From CAYLQA01 sp964385695 (lineage in GTDB: Bacteria > Desulfobacterota > Desulfobulbia > Desulfobulbales > Desulfurivibrionaceae), in the NCBI GenBank assembly GCA_964385695.1, contig CAYLQA010000033.1, forward strand, positions 1 to 41,098: 41,098 nt of DNA, written 5' to 3'. Position 1 is the first letter of the stretch, and the number at the start of each line of letters is the position of its first letter. This document shows, one piece after another, positions 24,907-33,768 of this stretch. Both the position numbers and the translations under genes were made by a program. Under the pieces are notes generated by a model. The model was not told where the DNA came from, ran no database searches, and saw only the letters and a list, made by a program, of their open reading frames with translations.

Positions 24907-25948
24907 GCTTATCTTTTTTGTTGGTCGGCTTTTTTCGCCGTTCTATAGCACCCTGATGATGTTGCGTGCATTTTTGTATCGGAAAAACATCTTCTTGCGC
25001 AGTGAAAAACTCCCGGTGCCGGTGGTCAGCATTGGTAATCTCACCATGGGCGGTACAGGGAAAACCCCTCTGGTGCTTTATGTGACACGTTACCTTCTTG
25101 GGCTTGGCAAGAAACCGGCAATCGTCAGCCGGGGATATGGTGGTAAGGCGCGTGGGGCAGTGAATATTGTCTCTGACGGCAAGCAGGTTTTTCTGCAATC
25201 GGACCAAGCTGGAGATGAACCGAATATGATGGCCAATCTCTTAAGGGGTGTGCCAGTGCTTACCGGGCCAAAGCGTGCCCTGGTTGGCAAGCAGGCGGTC
25301 AGCCGTTTTGCTGTCGATTCCATTGTCCTGGATGATGGATTTCAACATATGGCTGTGCACCGGGATGTTGACTTGGTCCTCTTTAGCGCGCAAACTTTCC
25401 TTGGGACAGGCTGGGTTGTGCCGGGAGGCGAACTCCGCGAACCTTTTTCCGCCCTTAAGAGGGCAGACGCCTTTGTTATAACCGGTGTTGATAATGCCAA
25501 CCGTATGAACGTTGATGCCTTTAAAAGGTTGCTCAACGGCGTCTTCCCTGAAACGCCATTATTCCTTGGTGAGTACCTGCCGGTAAGTTTGCTGCACAGC
25601 AGACAGTCAAAAACCTTTCCCATTGATAAGGCTAAAAGACTGCCGCTCTTCGCCTTTGCTGGCATTGCCAATCCTGATTCCTTTAAAAGGACCTTGAAGC
25701 AGGAGCGGTATTTGATAACAGGATTTCGATCATTTCGGGACCATCACGAATATACGGCGCAAGACGTCAATGCCTTGGTGGAGGCGGCCATGGCCAGAAA
25801 GGCAAGGGGCCTCATCACCACGGAAAAAGATTATGTGAAATTGAAGCCGTTCTTTGGGGAGTTCCCCATTCTGGCGCTTAAGATTGAGCTGTTGATGGGC
25901 GAAGATTTCGACCTCTTTGTCAGCGACCAGCTGGATGTTTCCAACTGA
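24890..25948 (+). CDS. lpxK: Tetraacyldisaccharide 4'-kinase
   Basis: Phosphorylates the 4' position of the lipid A disaccharide at the inner membrane. The 352-residue protein has an N-terminal hydrophobic helix, then VVSIGNLTMGGTGKTPLVLY with the Walker A P-loop, SRGYGGKARG, DQAGDEPNMMA, the Walker B-like VLDDGFQHMAVHRD, and PGGELREPFSALKRAD. Several ATGs cluster here; 24890 is chosen because GGAGG at 24879-24883 is six bases upstream, giving a 17-bp overlap with waaA and likely coupling. A later frame region includes TTEKDYVKL, typical of the family. Confidence 0.95.
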   Translation: MQKVRELIFFVGRLFSPFYSTLMMLRAFLYRKNIFLRSEKLPVPVVSIGNLTMGGTGKTPLVLYVTRYLLGLGKKPAIVSRGYGGKARGAVNIVSDGKQVFLQSDQAGDEPNMMANLLRGVPVLTGPKRALVGKQAVSRFAVDSIVLDDGFQHMAVHRDVDLVLFSAQTFLGTGWVVPGGELREPFSALKRADAFVITGVDNANRMNVDAFKRLLNGVFPETPLFLGEYLPVSLLHSRQSKTFPIDKAKRLPLFAFAGIANPDSFKRTLKQERYLITGFRSFRDHHEYTAQDVNALVEAAMARKARGLITTEKDYVKLKPFFGEFPILALKIELLMGEDFDLFVSDQLDVSN

Positions 25949-26124
25949 GCCATATTGTGTGAAAAAATCCATAAAATCTCATGGGTTAATGGCATGTGTG
26001 TTTTTTTGCACACACCCTTGAGGCTCTTTTGCGTATTTCTACCGACATTTGTTGTTGTTTAACTACCTGAAAAAATGTGCTTTGTTTATTTTTGGTTGTT
26101 TTGTGTGTTGTGTTGGCGTGCATA

Positions 26125-26136
26125 TTGCATATGCAA
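26125..26136. promoter_or_regulatory. Perfect 12-bp palindrome upstream of lpxC
   Basis: TTGCATATGCAA lies 64 bp before the lpxC start in a 252-bp AT-rich gap. It may be an operator. A TGTGTG/CACACA stem with a T-rich loop (25995-26014) nearby may end the lpxK transcript, but it lacks a T tract after the stem. Confidence 0.3.
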
Positions 26137-26200
26137 AGGCTAACTTTTCGTTATTGCTAAAGAAAAACAAACTCCATTTTCGATACAGGATATTTATAAT

Positions 26201-27184
26201 ATGGACTCAGCACAACATACAGTAAAGAAGACGGTTACCTATCGTGGCATTGGTCTTCATACCGGCAAGCCGGTTACCTTAGTTATAAGCCCGGGTGAGG
26301 TGAACAGTGGTATTCGTTTTGTCCGGAGCGACCTTGACCAGCAGGAGCCAACTCCCGCCTTCATGGATCGCATCGTTGATACCCGCTTGGCAACTACCAT
26401 TGCCACAGAAGACAACGGTCTTATTTCAACCACGGAGCATCTTCTGGCAGCACTTTTCGGCCTTGGTATCGACAATGCCTTGATCGAAGTTGACGGTCCG
26501 GAGATTCCGATCATGGATGGTAGTGCAGCGCCTTTTGTCCATGTATTGAAAAAGGTTGGCCGTCGTCGCCAAAAAGCCTGTAAGTGGATGTTGAAAATTA
26601 ATAAGGAAATTGTTTATTCCTCCGGCGACACCGAGGTGAAACTGTTGCCGCACAATGGTTTTAAGGTAACCAGTGAGATAGATTTCGAGCATCCTCTTAT
26701 TGCAAAACAATCCTACACCGTGAACCTGACTCCCAAGAAATTTGTCCAGGAGATTTCGTCTGCTCGTACTTTTGGCTTTCTGGATCAGGTTGAGCAGTTG
26801 CGCAAAAACGGTCTGGCCCTTGGCGGGTCCTTGGACAACGCAATCGTTATAGACGAAAACGGTGTTGTGAATGCCGAGGGCTTGCGTTTTGCAGATGAAT
26901 TTGCCCGACACAAGGTTTTGGACCTGATTGGTGATCTCGCCTTGTTGGGCTTTCCCATGTTAGGTCATGTTGTTGCCAAAAAGTCAGGCCACGGCCATCA
27001 TTTTTCCTTGATGAAAGAGCTTGCTGCGCAACCTGAGAGATGGGATCTGATCGCCTATGAAAAGGAAGGTGAAGATCGTGTGCTTGCGAAGGTTGCAACC
27101 ACCACCAAAACCGCGGGCGATAAATTGCTCTCCTACCTGTTGCCTCCGTCCATTGCTTTGGCAGGGGAGCCTTGCTTGGTTTAG
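26201..27184 (+). CDS. lpxC: UDP-3-O-acyl-N-acetylglucosamine deacetylase
   Basis: Zinc deacetylase performing the first committed step of lipid A synthesis. The 327-residue protein starts QHTVKKTVTYRGIGLHTGKP. Zinc ligands are His80 (STTEHLLAAL), His237 and Asp241 (FARHKVLDLIGD). The general acid is His264 in SGHGHH. MDGSAAPFV and SARTFGFLDQVEQLRKNG are also family blocks. The C-terminal tail extends about 15 residues past the usual end. A weak AGGA lies upstream of the ATG. It has its own terminator and is separated from lpxK by 252 bp. Confidence 0.97.
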   Translation: MDSAQHTVKKTVTYRGIGLHTGKPVTLVISPGEVNSGIRFVRSDLDQQEPTPAFMDRIVDTRLATTIATEDNGLISTTEHLLAALFGLGIDNALIEVDGPEIPIMDGSAAPFVHVLKKVGRRRQKACKWMLKINKEIVYSSGDTEVKLLPHNGFKVTSEIDFEHPLIAKQSYTVNLTPKKFVQEISSARTFGFLDQVEQLRKNGLALGGSLDNAIVIDENGVVNAEGLRFADEFARHKVLDLIGDLALLGFPMLGHVVAKKSGHGHHFSLMKELAAQPERWDLIAYEKEGEDRVLAKVATTTKTAGDKLLSYLLPPSIALAGEPCLV

Positions 27185-27212
27185 TCTTTTAGGATTATTG
27201 CTGACTGTATAT

Positions 27213-27245
27213 AACCCGTAGAGGCTTTCCTCTACGGGTTTTTTT
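27213..27245 (+). terminator. Intrinsic terminator of lpxC
   Basis: A perfect 12-bp stem (27213-27224 with 27229-27240) with a CTTT loop is followed by a run of T to 27245. It begins 29 bp after the lpxC stop codon. Confidence 0.95.
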
Positions 27246-27351
27246 ATGCGCTTCTACTTCATTTTTGTTATGGTGTTTTTGGAAAAATCACCTATTTTTG
27301 CAACAACTAAGCGTCTATTCGTTTGAGATAGAAAAATCGAGGTATTTACAA

Positions 27352-28179
27352 ATGGCTTTGACTGAAAAAGTTGGCTTTATAGGCGGTGGCCGCATGGCTG
27401 AGGCCTTGATTAAGGGAATGTTGCAATCGGGTTTGGTACAGGCCGATCAGGTCATGGTGGCAGACCCCAGTGAGGAACGTCGGAACCTCCTTGCCCAGGA
27501 ATATAAGGTGGCAGCAGACACAACGGCTGAAAAACTGTTGCAAAGGGCCGCAATCGTTATCCTTGCAGTAAAGCCGCAAGTTATAAGCAATGTTTTGCAA
27601 GATGCCGTACCGCAGCTCAAGGATACCCTGCTTATCTCTATTGCCGCAGGTATTCCACTTTTTTTGCTTGAGCAAACCGTGGCAGGCAGTGGAGCCCGGG
27701 TAATTCGGGTGATGCCGAATACTCCTGCCCTGGTTTTGGCCGGTGCTTCAGCATTAAGCCCAGGCCATGGCGTAACCGATAATGATCTTGAGCGGGCCAA
27801 ACAGATTTTTGATGCCGTTGGTACAAGCGTTGTGCTTGAAGAAAGTTATCTCGATGCAGTCACCGGCCTCAGTGGGAGTGGGCCTGCTTATGTCTTTACC
27901 TTTATTGAGGCCATGATTGACGCCGGGGTTAAAGTTGGCTTGGCAAGACCTGTGGCTGAGCAGTTGGTGCTGCAAACCGTTTATGGCTCTGTTCGTTTGG
28001 CCATGGAAGAGGGGGTGCATCCCGCTGAACTCAAGGGAATGGTTACCTCCCCTGGTGGTACCACCATTGCCGGCCTGCACGAGATGGAGCGAGGCGCTTT
28101 TCGCGGTATCATGATGGATGCCATTGAGGCTGCAACTCTTCGTTCAGAGGAACTTGGGCAGCAGATGAAAGGGAGCTGA
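27352..28179 (+). CDS. proC: Pyrroline-5-carboxylate reductase
   Basis: Final step of proline synthesis, NAD(P)H-dependent. The 275-residue protein opens with the Rossmann motif VGFIGGGRMAEALIKGML and has VILAVKPQVISNVL, VIRVMPNTPALVLAGASAL and the substrate-binding VTGLSGSGPAYVFTFIEA. The C-terminal block LKGMVTSPGGTTIAGLHEME is diagnostic. ATG at 27352 has GAGG nine bases upstream and gives the family start; an in-frame frame reaching 27265 is rejected. The nadK gene follows after 16 bp on the same strand. Confidence 0.96.
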   Translation: MALTEKVGFIGGGRMAEALIKGMLQSGLVQADQVMVADPSEERRNLLAQEYKVAADTTAEKLLQRAAIVILAVKPQVISNVLQDAVPQLKDTLLISIAAGIPLFLLEQTVAGSGARVIRVMPNTPALVLAGASALSPGHGVTDNDLERAKQIFDAVGTSVVLEESYLDAVTGLSGSGPAYVFTFIEAMIDAGVKVGLARPVAEQLVLQTVYGSVRLAMEEGVHPAELKGMVTSPGGTTIAGLHEMERGAFRGIMMDAIEAATLRSEELGQQMKGS

Positions 28180-28195
28180 CTTACAGAGAGAGCGT

Positions 28196-29020
28196 ATGAA
28201 GATTCGCAAGGTCGGCATAATCTGTAAAAAAGACTCTGAGGAGCCCCAGAAGATCAGCCAGGGGTTAGTGGAGTGGTTTGCTCAGAAATCCATAGCAGCA
28301 GAAGTTGATGTCATCAGCGAGGATATGGACCTGTTGGTGATTCTTGGCGGTGATGGAACCCTACTTCATGTTGCGGCTAAGGCGAGTAAATTCGGGATTC
28401 CCGTGGTTGGTGTCAATCTCGGAGGGCTCGGCTTCTTGACAGAGGTGGCAGTGGGTGAACGCATTGCCGTGCTAGAGCAGATTATGGCAGGCACAGTGAT
28501 TGTTGAAGAACGATTAATGCTCAAAACGCGTTTTGTTTCTCCATCAGCGGAACAGCCATGGCGTTACGCTCTGAATGATGTGGTCATCAGCAAGGGAAGT
28601 ATTGACCAGTTGGTACGCCTCAGCACCTGGGCCGATCATAACTACATTAAAACCTACCGGGCCGATGGACTGATTTTTTCCACCCCAACCGGCTCTACGG
28701 CCTATAACCTATCTGCAGGTGGGCCTATTGTCAGCCCAGGGGTGCACTCAATACTTGTCACGCCGATTTGCCCTTTTATGCTTGAGAGTCGACCGGTTCT
28801 GTTACCAGCCTCCGTAAAACTCACCACAAGAATTGCAGGTGAGGGCATGGGGGTAAAGGTCATTGTGGATGGGCAACAAACAGATAGGATGAGCCTTGAT
28901 GACACGTTGGAGGTGCAGGCAGCTGAAAAACCCCTTCGCCTCATCTGTTCTCCGCAAAAGGATTATTTTGCGATTTTACGCAATAAGCTTAATTGGGGTG
29001 GTGAGGCGCGAAAGAAATAA
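28196..29020 (+). CDS. nadK: NAD kinase
   Basis: Makes NADP from NAD and ATP (or polyphosphate). The 274-residue protein has the family motifs LVILGGDGTLLHVA with catalytic Asp53, VVGVNLGGLGFLTEV, ALNDVVISKG, TYRADGLIFSTPTGSTAYN and SAGGPIVSP. Length is normal. The ATG is preceded by AGAGAGAG. It is 16 bp after proC and shares a terminator with the convergent YtxH gene. Pairing with proC is metabolically plausible because ProC uses NADPH, but that may be coincidence. Confidence 0.96.
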   Translation: MKIRKVGIICKKDSEEPQKISQGLVEWFAQKSIAAEVDVISEDMDLLVILGGDGTLLHVAAKASKFGIPVVGVNLGGLGFLTEVAVGERIAVLEQIMAGTVIVEERLMLKTRFVSPSAEQPWRYALNDVVISKGSIDQLVRLSTWADHNYIKTYRADGLIFSTPTGSTAYNLSAGGPIVSPGVHSILVTPICPFMLESRPVLLPASVKLTTRIAGEGMGVKVIVDGQQTDRMSLDDTLEVQAAEKPLRLICSPQKDYFAILRNKLNWGGEARKK

Positions 29021-29054
29021 AAAAAGCGTTTGATGAAAGCATCAAACGCTTTTT
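29021..29054. terminator. Bidirectional terminator between nadK and the YtxH gene
   Basis: A perfect 15-bp stem (29021-29035 with 29040-29054) with a 4-base loop, flanked by A and T tracts. It begins at the nadK stop and ends 24 bp before the stop of the minus-strand YtxH gene. Confidence 0.93.
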
Positions 29055-29077
29055 TTATTTTTGCTGAAGTGGAAATT

Positions 29078-29470
29078 TTACTCGTCTTCGAGCTTATGGG
29101 CCAACGCCTCACGCTCTTCCTCCATGGCTTTCTTGCCGGCCTCTATGGCATCACTGAGGCTTTGTTTCTTTTCATCCAGGTACTCTTTTCCCTGCACAGC
29201 CATTTCCGAACCCCTGGTAATCATTTCTCTACCGCGTTCAATAAGGCGTTTGCCTTGGTCAATGGCAGAGTCGCCGTATTTGTTGAAATCCTCAGGCATA
29301 TTTTCGGCGGCCCGTTCTTTAAATTCCGAACCGTATTCAGCAAGAATTTCCCGAGCCTGTTGCCCTGTCTTCGGGGTTGTTAAAATAGCAATAGCCGCAC
29401 CAACAACTGTGCCAGCCAGGAAAGATAATACAGCTGCGCCGGAGTTACAGCAGTCGTCTCTATTACTCAT
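29078..29470 (-). CDS. YtxH-domain membrane protein
   Basis: A 130-residue protein. A single hydrophobic segment near the N-terminus (GAAVLSFLAGTVVGAAIAIL) is followed by the YtxH-type turn TTPKTGQQARE, then a long charged helical tail. YtxH proteins are small membrane-anchored proteins of unclear, often stress-related, role. ATG at 29470 has AGGAG upstream and starts one base after the stop of the DUF948 gene, so the two are co-transcribed. Confidence 0.85.
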   Translation of the reverse strand: MSNRDDCCNSGAAVLSFLAGTVVGAAIAILTTPKTGQQAREILAEYGSEFKERAAENMPEDFNKYGDSAIDQGKRLIERGREMITRGSEMAVQGKEYLDEKKQSLSDAIEAGKKAMEEEREALAHKLEDE

Positions 29471-29471
29471 G

Positions 29472-29870
29472 TTATTCTCCTTTTTGCGGTGGTTTTAATG
29501 CCTTGCCTAAGAAATAGGAAAAGGCCTTAATGCCGGCACCAACACCACCAACTGTTGTGATAAAGGGTTTGACCGAGTCTTTGACCATGGTGGTGGCCAA
29601 AAGCAAGGTGTCAGCAGATTTTTGAGCGGTTTCAAGAACAACGTCTGTCTGCTCAACTTTTCCGTTCAAAGAGGCAGAAAGAATACGGAACTCTGTGGCC
29701 GCCTCTGTCAAAGATTTGCACAATGGATCAATATTACTGTTGAGCGAATCAACCAAGATTTCGGTTTTCTTTAGGGCCCGCCTCAACTGAAGAATAGTTG
29801 GCACCAGAGAGATTGCCACGGCAAAGAGGCTGAGGTAACCGATTATCGGAAAAATATCTGAAGGGTTCAC
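29472..29870 (-). CDS. DUF948-like membrane protein
   Basis: A 132-residue protein with an N-terminal membrane helix (IGYLSLFAVAISLVPTILQL) and a long helical region in the manner of DUF948 proteins (LRRALKKTEILVDSLNSNID). A C-terminal Gly-rich stretch, VGGVGAGIKAFSYFLGKA, may re-enter the membrane. These are commonly paired with YtxH genes in Firmicutes and proteobacteria. Function is unknown. The start is GTG at 29870, with AGGA six bases upstream. Confidence 0.78.
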   Translation of the reverse strand: MNPSDIFPIIGYLSLFAVAISLVPTILQLRRALKKTEILVDSLNSNIDPLCKSLTEAATEFRILSASLNGKVEQTDVVLETAQKSADTLLLATTMVKDSVKPFITTVGGVGAGIKAFSYFLGKALKPPQKGE

Positions 29871-29914
29871 AGTGTTCCTACCTTGATTTTACTTGAGAAA
29901 ATAGTCTTTACATC

Positions 29915-29944
29915 ATAATAAGTCGGGCCAGCCAAGGGCTGCAA
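29915..29944 (-). promoter_or_regulatory. Predicted promoter of the DUF948-YtxH operon
   Basis: On the minus strand, TTGCAG (29944-29939) and TATTAT (29920-29915) are spaced 18 bp apart, both close to the sigma-70 consensus. The -10 box is 45 bp from the GTG start at 29870. Confidence 0.45.
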
Positions 29945-29980
29945 GAGAAAAGGATGGGGAGGTAAAGAAATGTGGGATAG

Positions 29981-30010
29981 GTTTTCCTGCAATGTGTTGA
30001 GCAGGAAAAC
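29981..30010. terminator. Hairpin directly after the sigma-54 regulator gene
   Basis: A perfect 10-bp inverted repeat (29981-29990 with 30001-30010) closes a 10-base loop and touches the stop codon of the regulator gene (30010-30012). The T tract lies on the side that would serve plus-strand transcription (30011-30020), not the minus-strand gene. It may stabilise the mRNA end or block antisense transcription. Confidence 0.5.
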
Positions 30011-31398
30011 TATTTTTTTTGCAGGCCGTATTTTTTCATTTTGTACTGCAAAAGACTTTTGGTAATGCCGAGGGATTCCGCTGCGCGGGTCTGCACGGAA
30101 TCGGCATCGGCAAGAGCGGTTTCCACTAATTTTTTTTCGATTGCATGCAGGACATCGGGCAAGGGGGTGCCTGCGGGCACAACTTGCTCTACATCAAAAC
30201 CATCAAGCCATTGCGTGGATGCTCCCTGACTGCTTATCATGTCAGGCTGAACATCTTCCGGCTTGATAATTTCATCGGAGCAGAGCACAGCGGCTCGCTC
30301 AATGGTGTTTTCCAACTCGCGTACGTTGCCTTCCCAGGGAAGGGTGGAAAGAAAGCGAACCGTTTCCGGGGCAATTTCCAGGCCTGGCTTGCCGATTTCC
30401 TGGCTATACTTACTGACAAAGTGGGCAACCAGCATGGGCAAGTCATCCAGGCGTTCTCGTAAGGGCGGCAGGTGCAGGTTCAGTACGTTCAAGCGGTAGT
30501 AAAGATCCTCGCGAAAATTCCCTTTATCAACCTCTTCCTTAAGATCTTTGTTGGTTGCCGCGATGATCCGTACATCGACATTGATCGTTTTGTTGCCGCC
30601 AACTCGTTCAAAAGTGCGTTCTTGAAGAACGCGGAGCAGTTTAGCCTGCAGGGTTAATGGCATTTCGCCGACTTCGTCTAAAAACAAGGTGCCAGTGTCG
30701 GCCAGTTCAAAACGCCCCTTGCGCAGGGCGACTGCACCGGTAAAAGCGCCTTTTTCATGGCCGAACAGTTCACTCTCAAGCAGATTTTCCGGCAAACCGG
30801 CACAGTTGAGTGAGATACAGGGATTTTTTTCCCTCGGGCTGTGAAAATGGATGGCCCGTGCTACTAGTTCTTTACCTGTTCCAGACTCGCCTGTGATTAA
30901 AACTGAGGTTGAGGTGGGAGAGACCTTTTCGATCAGGGTGTAAAGCGCCTGCATTTTCCGGTTCTTGCCGACCATATTGGCAAAGGAAGAACGGGAGCGC
31001 ATCTCACTCCTGAGGCGTTTGTTCTCGCGTAAAACCGCGTAATGCTCCACGGCTTTCTTGGTATTAAGTACCAGTTCATCGTTGTTGAAGGGCTTTGTCA
31101 GGTAGTTGAGAGCGCCCGCCTGCATTGCGGCAACAGCCTTCTCCACCTCGCCGAATGCCGTGACCATGATTACCGGCATGTCAGGGTTCATCACCTTGAT
31201 GGACTTGAGGAGTTCAATGCCATCCATGCCCGGCATGCGCATGTCTGTGATTACCAGGTCCAGGTCGGTATCGCGTACGGTTTTTAAGGCCTCTTCGCCA
31301 TTGGGGGCAGTGAGAACCTCGTACCCTTCTTCACGGAGTAATTCGGATAATACGATGAGATAATTTGGTTCGTCGTCAACGACTAAGATGGTATGCAT
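30010..31398 (-). CDS. Sigma-54-dependent response regulator, NtrC family
   Basis: A 462-residue enhancer-binding regulator. The receiver (1-120) has Asp52 in TDMRMPGMDGIEL. The AAA+ domain has Walker A GESGTGKE (170-177), the sigma-54 contact loop GAFTGA (217-222), Walker B GTLFLDEVGE and the arginine-finger region FREDLYYRLNVL. The C-terminal Fis-type helix-turn-helix is TRAAESLGITKSLLQYKM (about 436-455). All key residues are present. It lies 58 bp after the CheA gene on the same strand, so it is the likely transcriptional output of that kinase. Targets are unknown; no strong sigma-54 promoter was found nearby. Confidence 0.94.
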   Translation of the reverse strand: MHTILVVDDEPNYLIVLSELLREEGYEVLTAPNGEEALKTVRDTDLDLVITDMRMPGMDGIELLKSIKVMNPDMPVIMVTAFGEVEKAVAAMQAGALNYLTKPFNNDELVLNTKKAVEHYAVLRENKRLRSEMRSRSSFANMVGKNRKMQALYTLIEKVSPTSTSVLITGESGTGKELVARAIHFHSPREKNPCISLNCAGLPENLLESELFGHEKGAFTGAVALRKGRFELADTGTLFLDEVGEMPLTLQAKLLRVLQERTFERVGGNKTINVDVRIIAATNKDLKEEVDKGNFREDLYYRLNVLNLHLPPLRERLDDLPMLVAHFVSKYSQEIGKPGLEIAPETVRFLSTLPWEGNVRELENTIERAAVLCSDEIIKPEDVQPDMISSQGASTQWLDGFDVEQVVPAGTPLPDVLHAIEKKLVETALADADSVQTRAAESLGITKSLLQYKMKKYGLQKK

Positions 31399-31456
31399 TA
31401 CTTTGTCTGAATCAGGACTTCAATTGTGGGCACGGTATGTGTTGTACAGTGTTGCG

Positions 31457-33766
31457 CTACCCTGTATTAGCTTGGTCGTTAAGATCAGAAATCTTTTGGA
31501 CGTCTGCTATGAGAATAATATCCTCGTTGCCCATGATGGTATATCCGCTAATCCCTTCAACCGCCTGTAATTTTTTATAACCGTCGGTGAAGTCTTTTGC
31601 CACAATTTTCTGGTGGTTCAGGATTGAGTCTACGAGCAGCCCCACGCCATACTCCTTACACACGACAATGAGCTTGAGAGAGTCATCAAACAGGCGTGAA
31701 CGGGCCATGGGGTAAAAGAAGGTGTTCAGCTCGATTAACCGCAGGATCTCGCCATCGTAGGCAATGCAGTTTTCCCCTTCCAAAAGGGGCATAATGTTAT
31801 CGGTTTCAATGACTGTGGTGACATCTTCGGATGGAATTGCGTAGGTCTCTTCGCCGCATTCGGTAATCATGGCGTCTTTGGTGACCAGCGTCTTTGTCAG
31901 CGGTATGGTAAAGGAAACAGTGGTGCCGGTACCGACCTCGGAATCTAGATTCACCTTTCCGTTGCATTCTTTGAGGCCGGACATGACAACATCCATGCCT
32001 ACCCCGCGTCCTGAGACATCACTTATTTTTTCCGCAGAGCTGAAACCAGGCTTAAAGATAAGATTGATAATTTCTTTGTCGGTCAGTTCTTCAAGCTCTT
32101 TTTTGCTCTTGAAGCCCTTGTTCACGGCAATTTTTTTCATCTTTTCAGGGTCGATTCCCTGGCCGTCATCGCGGATGGTGATATAGACATTATTCTCGTC
32201 AGTAGTGGCCTCGATGCTCAGCTGGCCTTGTTCTGTTTTGTTGTGCTTCTTCCGTTTTTCAGGTGTCTCCAGGCCATGGTCAATGGAATTGCGCAGAATA
32301 TGGACCAGGGGATTTTCGATTTTCTCCAAAAGATCCTTGTCGATAACGGTTTGTTCGCCCTTGACAGAGAATTTGATGTTTTTGCCAAGCGCGGAAGAAA
32401 GCTGCCTGACTACCTTGGGGAAACGTTGAAATAATGATTTCACCGGCACACGGCGGATACTCATGATGGAGGCATGCAGTTTTTCAAGCTGCTCATCAAG
32501 GGAATTGATAGTGCCATCAAAACGCGAAAGAACCTCAAAGCCAACACGGGTCGGGTCCAGAAGTTTCTTTAAAAAGTTAATAGAGTCCAGATTGATATAC
32601 AGGCCGCCCACGGCATTGGCAAAGCTGTCGAGCTTGGATTGATCGATGCGTATTGTTTTGAGCTTTTCAGCGCCTTTGCTTTGTTTGACATGCACATCGA
32701 GCGCACGTTTGTTTTGAATCTCCAAGGCTTTTTTAAGGTCATCTTCCTTGATCGTCCCTTCTTCAACAAGCAGTTCTCCGATCTTCTTCTGCTTGCCAAG
32801 GGCCGCATCAATTTGGTCCTTGGTTGCCAGATTCTGCTCAAGAAGAATTTCGCCGATGCGTGTGCTGCCCCCTGCCTTGAGTTTGGCTTCAAAGCAGGAG
32901 ACTACGGCATTTAAAAGTTTTCTGGTGCTGTTGTTGAACTCTGAATTGGCGGCCATGAGCGCATCGTCGAGAAAATTGCGCATGGAGTAGAGCTCATCAA
33001 TCTCTTCCGCAACGTCTTTTTTATCTTTCAAGGCCCCTGCAATTTCATCAAGCGCTTTGGCAAAAGTTGTGAGCAATTCTTTGTCCACAGGTTTTTTGTC
33101 GCTCAAAAGACTGATTACAGAGCCAAAGACTTTCAGCTGCTTACTGTAGTCTTTTTCGTCATAAAAATATTCATAGTCGGGAGAGTAGGCACTTTCCGGG
33201 CCCTCGTCTTTATGCTCTTCAAGAACCTTTCCTATCTCGACGTTGGCCTTTTCGATTTGATCCAGCAGGGTTGAGATATGGGGATGGTCATGAACACTTA
33301 AACCGAGGTCCATGAACTCATTGAGCAGGTTTTCAAGGGCGATAACGCTTTGTACGGAGCCAACAGCCTTTGTGGCATGAAATGATTCGACCTTTTCAAG
33401 AAATTCAGACTCGTCGTCTCGAAAGGCAACATCGGCCGGGTCTTCCTGGGCGCGGCTGAGCATATCGCTCAAAAACTCAACACCGTGCAAGAGGATATCT
33501 ATGACTTCCTTGGTGATAAGGATTTCGCCCTTCCGAGTTGAATCGAGCAGATTTTCTAGGCGATGGGAGAATTTATTGATGTTGGTCAGGCCGAAAAAGC
33601 CCGAATTGCCCTTAAGGCTGTGTACAGGGCGGAAGATTCTGTTGATGATGTCAATATTGCCCGGATCACTCTCCAGGGCAACAAAGTCCGCCTCAATATC
33701 CTGCAAAGAATCGTTGGACTCGTCGATGAAGCCATTTAAGGCATCAAGGTCGCCGTCATATTCCAT
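31457..33766 (-). CDS. CheA-type histidine kinase with central MshEN-like repeats
   Basis: A 769-residue CheA-family kinase. HPt His49 is in FRPVHSLKGNSGFFG. A helical region (about 110-295) of unknown type follows, then two tandem 24-residue motifs (303-326 and 328-351) of the form (R/K)IG-x2-L-...-L-x2-Q, reminiscent of MshEN/T2SSE-N repeats. Dimerization helices come next (about 370-450). The HATPase has N-box HILRNSIDHGLE (489-500), DDGQGI and GRGVGMDVV, and the CheW-like P5 domain runs from about 630 to the end. There is no C-terminal receiver. ATG at 33766 begins 2 bp after the stop of a receiver gene, implying coupling. No MCP or CheW is adjacent. Confidence 0.92.
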   Translation of the reverse strand: MEYDGDLDALNGFIDESNDSLQDIEADFVALESDPGNIDIINRIFRPVHSLKGNSGFFGLTNINKFSHRLENLLDSTRKGEILITKEVIDILLHGVEFLSDMLSRAQEDPADVAFRDDESEFLEKVESFHATKAVGSVQSVIALENLLNEFMDLGLSVHDHPHISTLLDQIEKANVEIGKVLEEHKDEGPESAYSPDYEYFYDEKDYSKQLKVFGSVISLLSDKKPVDKELLTTFAKALDEIAGALKDKKDVAEEIDELYSMRNFLDDALMAANSEFNNSTRKLLNAVVSCFEAKLKAGGSTRIGEILLEQNLATKDQIDAALGKQKKIGELLVEEGTIKEDDLKKALEIQNKRALDVHVKQSKGAEKLKTIRIDQSKLDSFANAVGGLYINLDSINFLKKLLDPTRVGFEVLSRFDGTINSLDEQLEKLHASIMSIRRVPVKSLFQRFPKVVRQLSSALGKNIKFSVKGEQTVIDKDLLEKIENPLVHILRNSIDHGLETPEKRKKHNKTEQGQLSIEATTDENNVYITIRDDGQGIDPEKMKKIAVNKGFKSKKELEELTDKEIINLIFKPGFSSAEKISDVSGRGVGMDVVMSGLKECNGKVNLDSEVGTGTTVSFTIPLTKTLVTKDAMITECGEETYAIPSEDVTTVIETDNIMPLLEGENCIAYDGEILRLIELNTFFYPMARSRLFDDSLKLIVVCKEYGVGLLVDSILNHQKIVAKDFTDGYKKLQAVEGISGYTIMGNEDIILIADVQKISDLNDQANTG

Positions 33767-33768
33767 GC

